From an uncultured bacterium (GTDB lineage: Bacteria; Actinomycetota; Actinomycetes; S36-B12; CAIKAW01), in NCBI GenBank assembly GCA_903825575.1, contig CAIKAW010000033.1, positions 1 through 42,562 on the forward strand: a stretch of 42,562 nucleotides of DNA. Reading direction: 5' to 3'. Of this stretch, positions 25,498-32,785 are shown in pieces; position 1 is the first letter of the stretch, and each line of letters begins with the position of its first letter. The notes below the pieces were generated by a model, which did not search any database, was not told where the DNA came from, and worked only from the letters and a program-made list of their open reading frames with translations. The translations under genes were made by a program, and so were the position numbers.

Positions 25498-26436
25498 TCA
25501 GCTCGGGACAGCGACGATCGCGATCGTCACGGCCAAGGCCATCGTTTGGTGAAAAGCGACGAGGATTCCTGGGCTTTTTGGCTTGAGGTTGACCGCATGA
25601 AAGAGCAGGAAGCCGATCAGGATCTGGCCGACGGCAAGGTAGAAGGCCGCCGGGTATTCCGGCATCAGCCAGCCCAGCGTCCCCACCACCGCTAGTGCCG
25701 AAACCAAGTGCACGATCATGACCCACTGAGAAAGTCGGACCGGCACGTAGAAGGCACCGATTGGCGTGCCGAAGCCGCGTTGGCCGGTAGTCATACCACC
25801 TAGAAACGCTGCAAGCAGGACCGCGTGAAGGGCAGGCGTCTCTCCTACGTAAGTCCATAGCCCCGTGCCATGTCCGGCTAGGACGCTCAGGTAGCAGAGC
25901 AACACGCCATACGCGAGCAGGCCGTGGATTCCATGTACGAAGGACGGCAGCCGACCCGCGAGGACATGAAGGGTGCCCACTCCGAACAGGGCGGTTGCAA
26001 TTATCAGTGAGAGGCCGCTAATGGTTGCGGAGTTTGGGCTTAGGAAGACGAGCACAACAGCAAGAAGGCCTACGAGAGTGGCAGTGAGTCGGTGCGCCGC
26101 TTCCGGATCTCCCTGCAATGCGAGCACGAAAATGTTGCGGGTGTAGGGCCAGTGGGTTCCGAGCGATAGTCCGAAGCCCAGTCCCTCCACCAAACTGCCG
26201 AGCAGGATCAAGATCGCGGCGAGAATTACTTCGGTAAGAAGGATGCCGGCTACCAGCGCAGTCCGGCCCGGTGTGGTGGTTGTTGCGGCTCGGATTGCGC
26301 CCGCGATCACGGCTCCAACGAGCGACGCTCCTGTTGCAAGTCTGACTATCCGGACGAGCGGGGTCGTTTCACCTTCGACGACTGACGACTTTGGCTGGTC
26401 ATCGGTGTTCTGCCTCGCTGTGACGTCTTCAGACAT
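25498..26436 (-). CDS. Polytopic membrane protein, CtaA/COX15-like (uncertain)
   Basis: 312 residues with a soluble N-terminus of about 25 residues and roughly eight membrane segments. His residues recur in the membrane parts: EAAHRLTATLVGL, GTLHVLAG, SFVHGIHGLLAYG, MIVHLVSALAV, LLFHAVNL and VAFHQTMAL. The HRLxAxLVGLL pattern resembles heme A synthase (CtaA/COX15) and points to possible heme binding. The family call is tentative. It is the last gene on the minus strand of the arsenic region, 188 bases after arsA with a repeat copy between them, so it could be an ars partner or an independent gene. The ATG at 26436 has AAGGAG 6 bases upstream. Confidence 0.6.
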   Translation of the reverse strand: MSEDVTARQNTDDQPKSSVVEGETTPLVRIVRLATGASLVGAVIAGAIRAATTTTPGRTALVAGILLTEVILAAILILLGSLVEGLGFGLSLGTHWPYTRNIFVLALQGDPEAAHRLTATLVGLLAVVLVFLSPNSATISGLSLIIATALFGVGTLHVLAGRLPSFVHGIHGLLAYGVLLCYLSVLAGHGTGLWTYVGETPALHAVLLAAFLGGMTTGQRGFGTPIGAFYVPVRLSQWVMIVHLVSALAVVGTLGWLMPEYPAAFYLAVGQILIGFLLFHAVNLKPKSPGILVAFHQTMALAVTIAIVAVPS

Positions 26437-26502
26437 TCATCGCTCCTTACAGCGCCAAGTCGGTCCCTGTCTCGAACCTACCTTGGTCTGCAGCGGCGCT
26501 GG

Positions 26503-26556
26503 ATGAAAGTGCCGTGCGGCATGAAAGTGCCGTGCAGCATGAAAGTGCCGTGCGTG
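26503..26556 (+). repeat. Three tandem 18-base units
   Basis: Three head-to-tail units (ATGAAAGTGCCGTGC plus GGC, AGC or GTG) at 26503-26520, 26521-26538 and 26539-26556. The third unit runs into repeat copy 2. Copy 1 of the dispersed repeat has only one such unit. Confidence 0.9.
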
Positions 26557-26607
26557 CGCATAGGCGGGACATGGCGCACATTCGCATTGGCAGGAATGTC
26601 CCGCATA
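26539..26607 (+). repeat. Palindromic dispersed repeat, copy 2 (decayed right arm)
   Basis: Nearly identical to copy 1 from the ATGAAAGTGCC unit through the left arm (26553-26570) and loop to GTCCCG (26598-26603). The distal right arm differs (CATACTC instead of TATGCGC), so the outer stem is lost. It ends about 18 bases before the arsA stop codon, the same 3' position relative to a minus-strand gene as copy 1. Confidence 0.8.
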
Positions 26608-26624
26608 CTCAGGCCGGCTAGCTA

Positions 26625-28400
26625 CTAGAGCGGTGCGAGCGCCAACTCACCTACCGACGATTCCCCTAACCGTGCCAGCGCCGCCTCACCAACCGGGTCG
26701 GAACTAAGCAGCGGGATGACGCACACTCGTTGGGTCAATTCGCCAACCCGACGGATCTGCGCGTATTCGCTTAGCGCGCGCTGCCGCAGGAAACTCCCAG
26801 TTGGTTTGGCGGCCGCAATCGAGTTGTTTATGACCCATGCCCACGGATGAATGCCGGCGCGCTCCAAGTCGCTCTGGAGTTCCTCAGCTTCAAGCACGGG
26901 CGTCGGTTCGGCAAGCGTCACGAGCAGAACCTTGGTCTGGTCGCCATTCTGAAGTTGCATCAGTGGGGTGGTGAAGTGCATCCCTTCACCCATCTGCCGG
27001 GCTACGTCGCGATGGTACGAACCGGTCGCATCAAGCAGCAGAAGTGTGTGTCCGGTGGGTGCTGTATCCATGATCACAAACTTGTGTCGCGACTCCAGAA
27101 CTGCTTGAGAAAACTGGGCGAACACTGCCACTTCCTCGGTGCACGGAGACTCAAGGTCCTCGGCTAGTACCCGTCGCCCGGCGTCATCGAGATCCTTGCC
27201 CTTCGTTGCCATGACGCGTTCCCTGTATTCGCGCGTCGCCGCTACAGGATCGATCCTTTCAACGCTGAGCCCGGTCACTTTCCCGTGGACGGTTGACACC
27301 AGATTGGCTGCCGGGTCGGTGGTGGTGAGGAGCACGCTCTTGCCTCGGTGCGCTAGGGCAACAGCGATGGCCGCGGCAATCGTTGTCTTGCCAACACCGC
27401 CCTTGCCCATGCACATAACAAGCCCGTGATCGCTCCGTACCAACTCATCGATGATCATCGACAGGCCTCCAGCCGGAACCGGTGGCAAGACATGAGAATC
27501 GGACCCGCTAAGAGATAGCTCCCCGTCGAAAAGCGTTATCAACGCTGGTATTCCGACCATGTTGTCAGGTTTCAACGAGATGCGATCTTGCGGCAAGGAT
27601 GTGAGCGCCACTGGCATGTGGTCTATTGCGTCGGACTCGCGACTGCGCACCGCCTCAGCGAGTGGGTCGACTGATGCAGCACTCGGCATCATTGCGTTGA
27701 TCACTAAGTAGTCGTCGGTTATGCCGATCTCGCTGAGTTCCTTGTACGTTCGGGCGACTTCGGTGAGCGCTGAGGCTTGGGCGCGCGTTACAAGCACCAT
27801 CCGCGTGCGTTCCGGATCAGACAACGTCGCGACTGCGTTCGAGTAACTCTCGCGCTGCTTGTCCAGGCCAGACAGCGGCCCCAAGCACGAGGCATCGCCC
27901 TTACCGGCATGCAAGAAGTCGGTCCATGACCCGGGCAGCTGCAGCAGTCGAATGGTGTGTCCGGTGGGTGCGGTATCAAAGACGATGTGGTCGTAGCCGC
28001 CCGTCAGATCGGAATCGGTAAGCAGGTCGGTGAACTCGTTGAACGAAGCAATCTCGGTCGTGCATGCTCCCGAAAGTTGTTCCGTGATCGACGCCAATTC
28101 GCGATCAGGCAGCAGGCCACGCACGGGGCCGATCACCCGTTCCCGGTAGGCAGTCGCGGCTTGCTCCGGATCGATCTCCAGCGCAGAGAGGCCCGGAACG
28201 CTGTCCATGGGTGTGATTCGATTGCCAATAATCAAGCCGAAGACTTGTCCGACGTTGGAGGCAGGATCGGTGCTGACCAGCAGTACTTTCTTGCCGGTTC
28301 GCGTGAGGTGCAATGCGGTTGCGCACGCTATTGACGTCTTGCCGACGCCGCCCTTGCCGGTGAAGAAGAGGAAGCGCGGCGGATCTGCCAGGAATTTCAC
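26625..28400 (-). CDS. arsA: Arsenite-translocating ATPase ArsA (two-domain)
   Basis: 591 residues, with two homologous halves each bearing a P-loop: GKGGVGKTS at 15-23 and GKGGVGKTT at 332-340. Each half has a DTAPTGHT signal-transduction motif. The metal-binding cysteines are at 113, 172 and 420, almost the same numbers as Cys113, 172 and 422 of the E. coli plasmid ArsA. It therefore should bind As(III)/Sb(III) and hydrolyse ATP. In known systems it energises the ArsB or Acr3 pump; neither is in this window. The start is a GTG at 28400, 12 bases after the arsD stop. Confidence 0.95.
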   Translation of the reverse strand: MKFLADPPRFLFFTGKGGVGKTSIACATALHLTRTGKKVLLVSTDPASNVGQVFGLIIGNRITPMDSVPGLSALEIDPEQAATAYRERVIGPVRGLLPDRELASITEQLSGACTTEIASFNEFTDLLTDSDLTGGYDHIVFDTAPTGHTIRLLQLPGSWTDFLHAGKGDASCLGPLSGLDKQRESYSNAVATLSDPERTRMVLVTRAQASALTEVARTYKELSEIGITDDYLVINAMMPSAASVDPLAEAVRSRESDAIDHMPVALTSLPQDRISLKPDNMVGIPALITLFDGELSLSGSDSHVLPPVPAGGLSMIIDELVRSDHGLVMCMGKGGVGKTTIAAAIAVALAHRGKSVLLTTTDPAANLVSTVHGKVTGLSVERIDPVAATREYRERVMATKGKDLDDAGRRVLAEDLESPCTEEVAVFAQFSQAVLESRHKFVIMDTAPTGHTLLLLDATGSYHRDVARQMGEGMHFTTPLMQLQNGDQTKVLLVTLAEPTPVLEAEELQSDLERAGIHPWAWVINNSIAAAKPTGSFLRQRALSEYAQIRRVGELTQRVCVIPLLSSDPVGEAALARLGESSVGELALAPL

Positions 28401-28412
28401 GGTGGCAGTGGT

Positions 28413-28805
28413 CTAGCAGCAACCAGAGGAGCCACAAGCGCAGCCGTCACCATCGCCGGCCATGGTGAGTGTCTGTAGCCCTACTGGCTTGAGCGCCCCC
28501 GTCGGCGTGCCGACAAAGTTGATCAGTTGTTCGCGGCTTGGGTATGAACCGGTGGCGACGGTAATGCCGTCGACGAGGGTGAGCGGGAGTCCTTCCGATC
28601 CGGCAACTTGGAGGAAGGCGCGAACCGAATCGTTTTCGGCGAACACAAGTGGTTCGTTCGCCAAGTTGTGGCGTTCGATGTCGACACCGAGTTGCTTCAG
28701 GTAGTCGAGGTCAGCCGTGAAGGTGACCAGCGACTGATCGACGTCGGTGCCGCACACTCCGGTGTTGCAACACAGCGCCGGTTCAAACACTCGGATGGTC
28801 TTCAT
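28413..28805 (-). CDS. arsD: Arsenical metallochaperone ArsD
   Basis: 130 residues. ArsD hands As(III) to ArsA. The N-terminus MKTIRVFEPALCCNTGVCG has Cys12, Cys13 and Cys18 at exactly the positions needed in E. coli ArsD. The C-terminus ends CACGSSGCC, a further Cys cluster. I use the ATG at 28805, which matches the family's usual N-terminus and has GGAAGAAG upstream. An in-frame ATG at 28841 would add 12 residues. Located between arsR and arsA. Confidence 0.95.
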   Translation of the reverse strand: MKTIRVFEPALCCNTGVCGTDVDQSLVTFTADLDYLKQLGVDIERHNLANEPLVFAENDSVRAFLQVAGSEGLPLTLVDGITVATGSYPSREQLINFVGTPTGALKPVGLQTLTMAGDGDGCACGSSGCC

Positions 28806-28847
28806 ATCAGCTTCTTCCGTTGCACTGCTTGGGTTGGACATGTTTGG

Positions 28848-29198
28848 TTAGTTGATGACGGCTGCTAGTTCGGCAAGTCGCTCTGGCACTATCGAGAACC
28901 AGGACCAGATTCCGCGGCGCTCACGCAGCAGGATTCCGGCGTCGGTAAGCACTTTGAGGTGGTGGCTAACGGTCGGTTGCGACAGTCCGAGTGGTTCGGT
29001 CAGATCGCAAACGCAGGCTTCGGCACCGGGGCTCGATTTGATCAGTGCGAGCAACTGGAGTCGGGCCGGATCGGCAACCGCTTTAAGTAGTTGTGCCAAA
29101 GCTTCTGCGGTATCTCGTTCCAACGGGGTGTTCAGCCCCGTCGGGCAGCAGGCAGGACCGGCCACTACGGCCTTTACCGCTTGAGTAACCCTTGCCAT
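28848..29198 (-). CDS. arsR: ArsR-family arsenic-responsive repressor
   Basis: 116 residues, a winged-helix ArsR/SmtB repressor. The DNA-binding helix region is LGLSQPTVSHHLKVLTDAG and the wing is LLRERRGIWSWF. Two possible As(III) sites are visible: a Cys pair near the N-terminus (Cys17-Cys18) and EACVCDL (Cys62, Cys64). The first recalls the Corynebacterium type, the second the E. coli type. It should repress the divergent arsR and arsC promoters until As(III) or Sb(III) binds. AGGAAA precedes the ATG. Confidence 0.95.
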   Translation of the reverse strand: MARVTQAVKAVVAGPACCPTGLNTPLERDTAEALAQLLKAVADPARLQLLALIKSSPGAEACVCDLTEPLGLSQPTVSHHLKVLTDAGILLRERRGIWSWFSIVPERLAELAAVIN

Positions 29199-29208
29199 GT
29201 CGTTTCCT

Positions 29209-29248
29209 GTTCAACTGGCGTTCATTGACAGTCGTCTATACGTTGAAC
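29209..29248. promoter_or_regulatory. Candidate ArsR operator (inverted repeat)
   Basis: GTTCAAC (29209-29215) and GTTGAAC (29242-29248) form an exact 7-bp inverted repeat separated by 26 bases. It spans the arsR 5' leader and the arsC -35 element, a sensible place for a repressor to block both promoters. Confidence 0.4.
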
Positions 29249-29253
29249 ATAAT
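29225..29253 (+). promoter_or_regulatory. Promoter of arsC-aqpS
   Basis: TTGACA (29225-29230), a 17-base spacer and CATAAT (29248-29253) form a near-consensus sigma-70 promoter about 50 bases upstream of the arsC start. Confidence 0.7.
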
Positions 29254-29274
29254 CGCTTTATCGATGTGCGTCAA
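29246..29274 (-). promoter_or_regulatory. Promoter of arsR-arsD-arsA
   Basis: On the minus strand, TTGACG (29274-29269), a 17-base spacer and TATGTT (29251-29246) form a near-consensus promoter. Its -10 overlaps the -10 of the arsC promoter, so the two promoters are interlocked face to face. Confidence 0.65.
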
Positions 29275-29302
29275 TCTGTTCTCACCGCTTGGAGCGTCTC
29301 TA

Positions 29303-29716
29303 ATGCCCAGTAAGCCCTCCGTGCTATTCGTCTGTGTCCACAATGCTGGCCGCTCGCAGATGGCCGCCGCCTACCTCTCGCACCTGGCCGGCGATCGGGT
29401 CGAGGTGCGCTCTGCTGGATCGGCGCCCGCGAACACAGTGAACGCCGCAGTTGTAGCGGCGATGCTGGAAGAGGGCATCGACATCTCGGCTCAGTCGCCG
29501 AAGATTCTCACGGACGACGCAGTCGAAGCCTCGGATGTGGTGATCACGATGGGGTGTGGCGACGCCTGCAAGTTCTACCCAGGTAAGCGTTACGAAGATT
29601 GGGTGCTGGCCGATCCCGCTGGTCAGGGTGTCGAATCGGTGCGCCCGATTCGCGACGAGATCCGCGGACGCATTCAGACTCTGATCGCAGAGATCGCGCC
29701 AGCTCCAGCCGTCTGA
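29303..29716 (+). CDS. arsC: Arsenate reductase, low-molecular-weight phosphatase type (probably mycothiol-linked)
   Basis: 137 residues. It reduces As(V) to As(III). The P-loop is CVHNAGRSQ (Cys11-X5-Arg17), the phosphatase-like active site. The lower half has ITMGCGDACKFYPGKRYEDW and ADPAGQGVESVRPIRDEIRG, a signature of the actinobacterial ArsC1/ArsC2 enzymes that use mycothiol and mycoredoxin. I chose the ATG at 29303 with GGAG upstream; the longer open frame runs through the promoter. Its stop overlaps the aquaporin start (TGATG). Confidence 0.95.
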   Translation: MPSKPSVLFVCVHNAGRSQMAAAYLSHLAGDRVEVRSAGSAPANTVNAAVVAAMLEEGIDISAQSPKILTDDAVEASDVVITMGCGDACKFYPGKRYEDWVLADPAGQGVESVRPIRDEIRGRIQTLIAEIAPAPAV

Positions 29717-30426
29717 TGTCGATCTCTTTGGCGCGGCGCCTACTGGCCGAGTTCCTCGGCACCGCAGTTCTTGTCGCTACCGTAGTTGGCTCCGGGATCA
29801 TGGCCCAGCGTCTCTCGCCAGGGGATACCGGACTCGAACTTCTCGAGAACGCCATTGCTACTGGCGGCATCTTGGTGGTCCTGATCGCAACTCTGGGTCC
29901 CGTGAGTGGCGCGCATTTCAATCCGGTGGTGACGGCCATTGACGCTTGGTTTGGAGGTATCGACCGACGTGACATCGTGCCGTACTGGATCGTCCAAATT
30001 GCCGGTGCGTGTGGCGGCGCGATCTTGGCAAACCTGATGTTCGGGTTGTCAGCGGTGACGATTGCTCAAGACCACCGAACCGGCTCTGGTATTTGGTTGT
30101 CCGAAGTTGTCGCGACGTGCGGGTTGCTGCTCGTGATCTTCGGCCTGGTACGGGGCGGACGATCGAATTGGGTCGCGCCATCGGTCGCGGTGTACATCGT
30201 GGGTGCCTATTGGTTTACGGCCTCAACATCGTTTGCGAATCCGGCTGTCACGATTGGACGAACGCTATCGAACACGTTCGCCGGCATCGCGCCTGCCAGC
30301 GTGCCCGGCTTTGTGATGGCACAGATCTTGGGTGCACTTCTAGCCGGTCTACTTGTCACAGTGCTTTGGCCGCACCACTCCTTGGTGGCAGCGGTCGCGA
30401 TCGACGTCCGCGAAGAGACGCGATAG
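29716..30426 (+). CDS. Aquaglyceroporin-like channel (AqpS-type)
   Basis: 236 residues, MIP family with six membrane segments. The two pore boxes are GAHFNPVVTA (NPV at 69-71) and SFANPAVTIGRT (NPA at 175-177, followed by the selectivity Arg). The first box has NPV and not NPA, as often seen in ars-linked channels. It is translationally coupled to arsC. In Sinorhizobium meliloti an aquaglyceroporin (AqpS) replaces the arsenite pump, letting As(III) produced by ArsC flow out down its gradient; the same role is inferred here. Confidence 0.9.
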   Translation: MSISLARRLLAEFLGTAVLVATVVGSGIMAQRLSPGDTGLELLENAIATGGILVVLIATLGPVSGAHFNPVVTAIDAWFGGIDRRDIVPYWIVQIAGACGGAILANLMFGLSAVTIAQDHRTGSGIWLSEVVATCGLLLVIFGLVRGGRSNWVAPSVAVYIVGAYWFTASTSFANPAVTIGRTLSNTFAGIAPASVPGFVMAQILGALLAGLLVTVLWPHHSLVAAVAIDVREETR

Positions 30427-30441
30427 GCGAGCGACGAAGGT

Positions 30442-30459
30442 GATACGATATCTCGTATC
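30442..30459. promoter_or_regulatory. Palindromic operator/promoter of the XRE gene
   Basis: GATACGA-TATC-TCGTATC is a perfect 7-bp inverted repeat just before the GGAGG ribosome-binding site of the XRE gene. It contains TACGAT, a possible -10 element. This fits autorepression by the XRE protein, as in toxin-antitoxin operons. Confidence 0.6.
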
Positions 30460-30470
30460 GGAGGTGCGTC

Positions 30471-31046
30471 ATGTCGGCTTCGGACTTGTTGCGGGCTGCT
30501 CGGTCAGTACGCGGGGTATCGCAGCGGTCCCTCGCTAAGACATCGAGGGTGCCTCAGTCGCGAATCTCGGACATTGAAGTTGGCGCACATGACACCACTG
30601 TGTCGCGCCTTGAAGAACTCTTGGCGCCCCTCGGCCAACGCGTCACGTTGTTGCCAACGCGGTCGCGTCCAGTGTGGGAAGCCTCGCTCGCTATTTTAGA
30701 AGCACTATCTGTTGGCGACGAGAATCGCGCGTGGAGGGAAGTCATCCAATTATCTGATGACTTGGCAGCCAATAGTGGTGCATTGCGCGTCGCGCTCTGT
30801 GTTGCCCCGCCCGTCCTGACAGGGGACGTGCACTACGACGCATTAATAGCAGGTATCGCGGATCATTGGCTTACATGCAATCGGCTGCCGCGCCCGGATT
30901 GGGTCACCGAACCATCCCGCATCCTCACGCAGCCATGGGACGTTGAGCAGGTGGCATCGTTGCAAAGTGCCGCGCGTAGTGACACGCCCAAGGCGATTGC
31001 CAGGCACGGCATCTACTTGGCCGCCGCTGAATTGAGCAGTATCTAA
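30471..31046 (+). CDS. XRE-family regulator, probable antitoxin
   Basis: 191 residues. Residues 4-60 form an HTH_3 domain (LLRAARSVRGVSQRSLAKTS, then VPQSRISDIEVG and TVSRLEELLAPLG). The C-terminal ~125 residues are helical and unassigned, with a Trp-rich stretch (ADHWLTCNRLPRPDWV). Its stop overlaps the start of a nucleotidyltransferase fragment (TAATG), the usual layout of an antitoxin followed by its toxin. A palindrome overlaps its promoter. Base composition is less GC-rich than in neighbouring core genes, in keeping with transfer. Confidence 0.8.
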   Translation: MSASDLLRAARSVRGVSQRSLAKTSRVPQSRISDIEVGAHDTTVSRLEELLAPLGQRVTLLPTRSRPVWEASLAILEALSVGDENRAWREVIQLSDDLAANSGALRVALCVAPPVLTGDVHYDALIAGIADHWLTCNRLPRPDWVTEPSRILTQPWDVEQVASLQSAARSDTPKAIARHGIYLAAAELSSI

Positions 31047-31408
31047 TGCGCAAGTTATTGGCTGTGGGTGACATTCGAGAGCTGCTCGGTGAACTGGCGC
31101 TCCGGATGAGTGCTGCTGGTATCCAAGGAGGCATCCGCGTTGTAGGCGGCTCCGCGATTGCGCTCATGAATCCGCTACGCCGGGCGACTCAAGACATAGA
31201 CGCGGTGCTCGTTCCCGCAGGTCCGATTGTTCTTATCGCCTCTGATATAGCACTCGAACGAGGACTCCAGCCAGACTGGCTGAATGATGCAGTCAAGGCC
31301 TACATCCCGCTTGTAGGTACAGAAGATTGGATTGAGATCCTGCGGGAACGCAAGCGGTTTATGAGAGATACCACGCCCAGGAAGTCATCAGCGATTCGGC
31401 CGTAGCGC
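31046..31408 (+). pseudogene. Truncated nucleotidyltransferase (DUF6036/AbiEii-like toxin remnant)
   Basis: The 119 residues start with a helical segment and a nucleotidyltransferase core: RVVGGSAIALMNPLRRATQD then IDAVLVP (GGS at 34-36, Asp50 and Asp52). ERGLQPDWLNDAVKAYIPLV follows. Full-length relatives continue with a helical domain of some 60-80 residues, absent here. After about residue 103 the frame drifts into an unlikely tail (RFMRDTTPRKSSAIRP). In the +2 frame, 31336-31437 encodes a protein-like helical segment (VYERYHAQEVISDSAVARI and RHWLDRR, then stop), which may be the original C-terminus. I infer an internal deletion with frameshift, so the toxin is probably dead. Confidence 0.65.
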
Positions 31409-31480
31409 GCATTCGGCACTGGCTTGATCGACGCTGAGGCCAGGAGGGCGCCTTTAGAATTCGCTGTCTAGCTCAACCCG

Positions 31481-32785
31481 CTAGGCCTTCAGTGACGTCA
31501 ACCCAACCGAAGTTGGCGCCCAGCCCGGAAACACCTCGGCCAGCCCCGCAACGTTAGCCGCACAACGGTTACTCAGTACGTCCGCAAGCACATCGCGATA
31601 GTCAGTGGTGACGGTCAGGTCTCCGTCGGTGAGCGCTGCGTCTGCCAGCGTCGGCCACTTACCGAAGACCTGACCGCCCTTCACTCCGCCCCCCAGCGCG
31701 AGCATGACGTTGCCCCAGCCGTGATCGAGGCCACCGGAATCGTTCTCTTGTGCACGTCGGCCGAACTCCGAAATCGTCAGCAGCGTGACGCCATCCAACG
31801 CGGTGCCGAGGTCCATCGCGAATGCTGCAAGGCCGGCGCCTAGATCGGTCAGGTTGTCGTGCATCCAACCTGAGCCGGGCGAACCGAGTCCGACGTGCAT
31901 GTCCCAGTTACCTACGTCGATTGTGGCAACGCGGACGCCGACACCGGCCTTGATCAGACGTGCGACATCAGACAGTGCGTTGCCGAAGTCCGATGACGGG
32001 TAGACCGCGCCATTTGCGGGGGTGTAACCGGCGGTGCGTAGGACAGCAACTTCAGCTAGGGCACCGAGCGTTTCACTGGTAGCTCCCGCGGTTCCAGGGT
32101 CGGCTACGGAGTACATCGAGTCGAGCGCGTTCGTCCAGTTCACGCGGTCAGCGTCAGTGTTCGTTCCGTTGAGATTGAAGGAGTCGACCGAGTACATCCC
32201 TAAGGTTGGGAATGGTCCGGCCAACGACAACGGCATGTCGGTCGAACCGATCTGCACGGCTCCAAAGGGGCCGCCGGGAGTGTTGAGTCCGAGCAACCGG
32301 TCCAGCCACCCGGTGCGAATCAAAGTGCCTGGGTCTGCGGCTTCGATCTCCGCTTGAGCCGCGAAGTGTGATCGGTTCGGCGACGGCAGGCCAGTTGCAT
32401 GCACGGCCGCAAACGTCTTGGCGTCCCACATCGGTTTGAGCGCTGCCAGTGCCGGATGTAGACCGAACATCGAGTCCAAGGCGATGGTGGCCGGCGCGGG
32501 TACCCCGATGCCTGGACGCAAGGTGTAGTAGTTCGCATCACCGGCAGGCACGATCGCCGACATGCCGTCCATGCCACCGCGAAGGGATACGACCACGAGT
32601 GTGTCGCCGGTGTAAGTGCCGTCCGCCGCATATGCGATTCGGGTGTTGACCAAACCAGAACCAACTACCGCACCGGCGCCAAGACCGAACATCCCTTTGA
32701 GCACAGTACGTCGACTCATTCTGGACGTGGCCGACTCGCACTCGGCGCAACCAATCGCCTTGGTGTTGCTCATCGTGGCTCTCAT
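31481..32785 (-). CDS. Tat-exported DUF1501 protein
   Basis: 434 residues. The Tat signal is SRMSRRTVLKG (twin Arg at 25-26), then a Gly/Ala-rich hydrophobic stretch ending IAYAADG (cleavage near 56). The mature part shows the DUF1501 landmarks: LVVVSLRGGMDGMSAIVP, the LHPALAALKPMW segment, SPNRSHFAAQAEIE, IDVGNWDMH and TISEFGRRAQENDSGGLDHG. DUF1501 is related to alkaline phosphatase/sulfatase-type folds, but its reaction is unknown. The chosen ATG overlaps the DUF1800 stop (ATGA), so the two exported proteins are coupled, a pairing seen across many phyla. An in-frame ATG at 32773 is an alternative. Confidence 0.9.
   Translation of the reverse strand: MRATMSNTKAIGCAECESATSRMSRRTVLKGMFGLGAGAVVGSGLVNTRIAYAADGTYTGDTLVVVSLRGGMDGMSAIVPAGDANYYTLRPGIGVPAPATIALDSMFGLHPALAALKPMWDAKTFAAVHATGLPSPNRSHFAAQAEIEAADPGTLIRTGWLDRLLGLNTPGGPFGAVQIGSTDMPLSLAGPFPTLGMYSVDSFNLNGTNTDADRVNWTNALDSMYSVADPGTAGATSETLGALAEVAVLRTAGYTPANGAVYPSSDFGNALSDVARLIKAGVGVRVATIDVGNWDMHVGLGSPGSGWMHDNLTDLGAGLAAFAMDLGTALDGVTLLTISEFGRRAQENDSGGLDHGWGNVMLALGGGVKGGQVFGKWPTLADAALTDGDLTVTTDYRDVLADVLSNRCAANVAGLAEVFPGWAPTSVGLTSLKA

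Noticed and set aside
25303-31480. Attachment-site duplication of the tRNA-Thr 3' end
   Set aside because: No second copy of the T-arm/acceptor sequence was seen downstream, and no integrase gene is present in the window.
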